Assembly: GCA_045595185.1 (NCBI GenBank)
Contig: JAZNZX010000011.1
Span: 1 to 15,747, forward strand
Direction: 5' to 3'
From: Fimenecus sp045595185
Lineage (GTDB): Bacteria; Bacillota; Clostridia; Oscillospirales; Acutalibacteraceae
DNA length: 15,747 nucleotides
This document shows, piece after piece, positions 14,899 to 15,747 of the stretch. The notes beneath the pieces are model-generated. The model made no database searches, was not told where the DNA came from, and saw only the letters and a program-made list of their open reading frames with translations. A program made the position numbers and the translations under genes. Positions within the stretch are counted from its first letter, which is position 1, and each line of letters starts with the position of its first letter.

Positions 14899-15513
14899 TT
14901 AATCCTTAATGCACCAATAACCATTTGTTGCGTACTGTTCATCGTTAAGTGTAAGGATACCAGCTACATTATATTGATATAGCGGCATAAAATATGCGTA
15001 CTGCGCAGATGAATCCTCTCCGATTATTCCTTTCGCAATAAAATTACAAAGAGATGTTGAGTTTGCTGCGTTTGCTGTATACGCAATAGTTTGTACATTT
15101 CCGTCTGTATATCTTGCCACCGATACACTTACGAATGTGCTATAAGCTGCGCTACCATACACAATAGTATTATTATCATTTATTGTTATAAACCCTTTTG
15201 CCTTAGACGTTGCAGAGCCTAATGTTCCACCGCACTCAAACAAAAAACCTTTCGATGACGCATATACATTAAAAGTCCACTGTTCTTGTGCTCCGCCGGT
15301 TGATGCCTTAGAAACTGTACTCTATCCATTATTATAACGCATTACTAAATCATTACTGCCGGTGGAAAGTCTGCTGAAAATCACACTGTCATCAAGCAGA
15401 ATATTGAATCCATACGTACCGCTTGTTTCCGCAGTTATATTCGGCAAATTCAATGCATTAATAAATGCGACAAATTGTACCGTTGATAGTCCTGTATTAC
15501 CACTAATAGCCAT
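14899..15513 (-). CDS. Terminal surface/adhesin-type protein, right paralogue (one TAG)
   Basis: A 204-residue protein with TAG at 15322 (residue 64) decoded, TAA at 14899. ATG follows AAAGGAGGTAATAAAA. It is Ser/Thr/Asn/Gly-rich, beta-type, with no membrane segment. The C-terminal part matches the left-end protein (232-810): SLCNFIAKG with ALCHFAAYG, FMPLYQY with FMPIHQY, LNDEQYATNGYW with LDGEQYFTSGYW. The N-terminal 90 residues are unlike the left copy. It uses more CG-containing codons than the rest of the genome and lacks the GCSGC words common elsewhere, hinting at separate ancestry. It is probably a receptor-binding or decoration protein; no named family recognised. Confidence 0.75.
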
Positions 15514-15528
15514 TTTTATTACCTCCTT

Positions 15529-15726
15529 TTAAATTTCATTATGTTCTGCATTGCCATTGATGGAATTATTAGCTACCCCATATAGCGAAGATAGACCTGA
15601 AATTGATGCACTTCCAAGTTTTGAATCCCCAAAATAAACAACTACCTTATCCCCATCAACTACATAGTAAACTATACCACTATCATGTTCAATATTATCG
15701 TATTGGTCTTTAGTGACCATTCTCAT
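15529..15726 (-). CDS. ITR-encoded small protein, right copy
   Basis: A 65-residue protein; residues 1-40 are identical to the left copy because they lie in the terminal repeat, and residues 41-65 (SISGLSSLYGVANNSINGNA and so on) differ. Both copies end at the same length. The TAA at 15529 lies just before the AAAGGAGG site of the next gene, as at the left end. Start choice and promoter shortage are as for the left copy. The shared domain resembles a short phage tail-fibre N-terminal motif. Confidence 0.55.
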   Translation of the reverse strand: MRMVTKDQYDNIEHDSGIVYYVVDGDKVVVYFGDSKLGSASISGLSSLYGVANNSINGNAEHNEI

Positions 15727-15747
15727 CTAAATGCCACCCATACTTTC
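15607..15747. repeat. Right inverted terminal repeat / protein-primed origin
   Basis: Exact reverse complement of bases 1-141. The two repeats bounding the window show that it is a complete, or very nearly complete, linear genome. The streptococcal phage Cp-1, also protein-primed, has repeats of a similar order of length, whereas phi29 has only 6 bases. Confidence 0.93.
15664..15692 (-). promoter_or_regulatory. Possible inward promoter inside the right ITR
   Basis: Mirror image of the left candidate: TTGAAC (15687-15692), 17 bases, TACTAT (15664-15669) on the - strand, reading towards the right surface-protein gene. Same imperfect match. Confidence 0.35.

Noticed and set aside
1..15747. CRISPR array, insertion sequence or integrase/attachment site
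   Set aside because: No spaced direct repeats, transposase or recombinase motifs were seen; the only large repeat is the terminal one.

Overview
This window looks like one complete linear genome of a small phi29-type podovirus (protein-primed DNA replication, about 15.7 kb), probably infecting a low-GC Gram-positive gut bacterium of the Ruminococcus kind. The first and last 141 bases are a perfect inverted terminal repeat that opens with AAAGTA after one extra G. A terminal-protein candidate, a family-B protein-primed DNA polymerase, a packaging ATPase and a phi29-like set of head and tail genes are all present. Ribosome sites are strong AAGGAGG types and promoters are sigma-A-like.

The phage uses a recoded genetic code: TAG is read as an amino acid, almost certainly glutamine. 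I count 27 in-frame TAG codons in 12 genes, and every gene ends in TAA or TGA. In the GIY-YIG nuclease the TAG falls in a YVG-x-A motif where the family has Gln. In polymerase motif A it falls where phi29 has Gln. Two tRNA genes are present, Asn(GTT) and Trp(CCA). Neither reads TAG, and I found no amber-reading tRNA.

Layout. At the left end (+ strand) are a short ORF inside the terminal repeat, a candidate surface protein, a cohesin-like protein and two tRNAs. Next come an inverted repeat carrying a promoter and a gene-free, hairpin-rich leader. The early/replication block (+, 1963-6817) holds an HNH nuclease, the putative terminal protein, the polymerase, a GIY-YIG nuclease, a second HNH nuclease and the packaging ATPase. 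A separate strong promoter then drives a small membrane protein, ending at a bidirectional terminator at 7131-7167. The late block runs towards it on the - strand (14691 down to 7165): membrane/holin-like protein, coiled-coil scaffold-like protein, M15 endolysin, major capsid protein with its own promoter, portal, lower collar, a fibre-like protein ending in a dockerin, and the tail knob. At the right end (- strand) a second terminal-repeat ORF and a second surface protein mirror the left end.

The most unusual points are these. A dockerin-bearing virion-type protein and a cohesin-like protein are encoded in the same tiny phage, suggesting cellulosome-style docking in the virion or onto the host. 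Both genome ends carry a duplicated two-gene cassette with identical beginnings and diverged ends. The TAG recoding has no visible suppressor tRNA. The polymerase has altered catalytic motifs. The 5-mer GCSGC is strongly enriched in an otherwise AT-rich genome.
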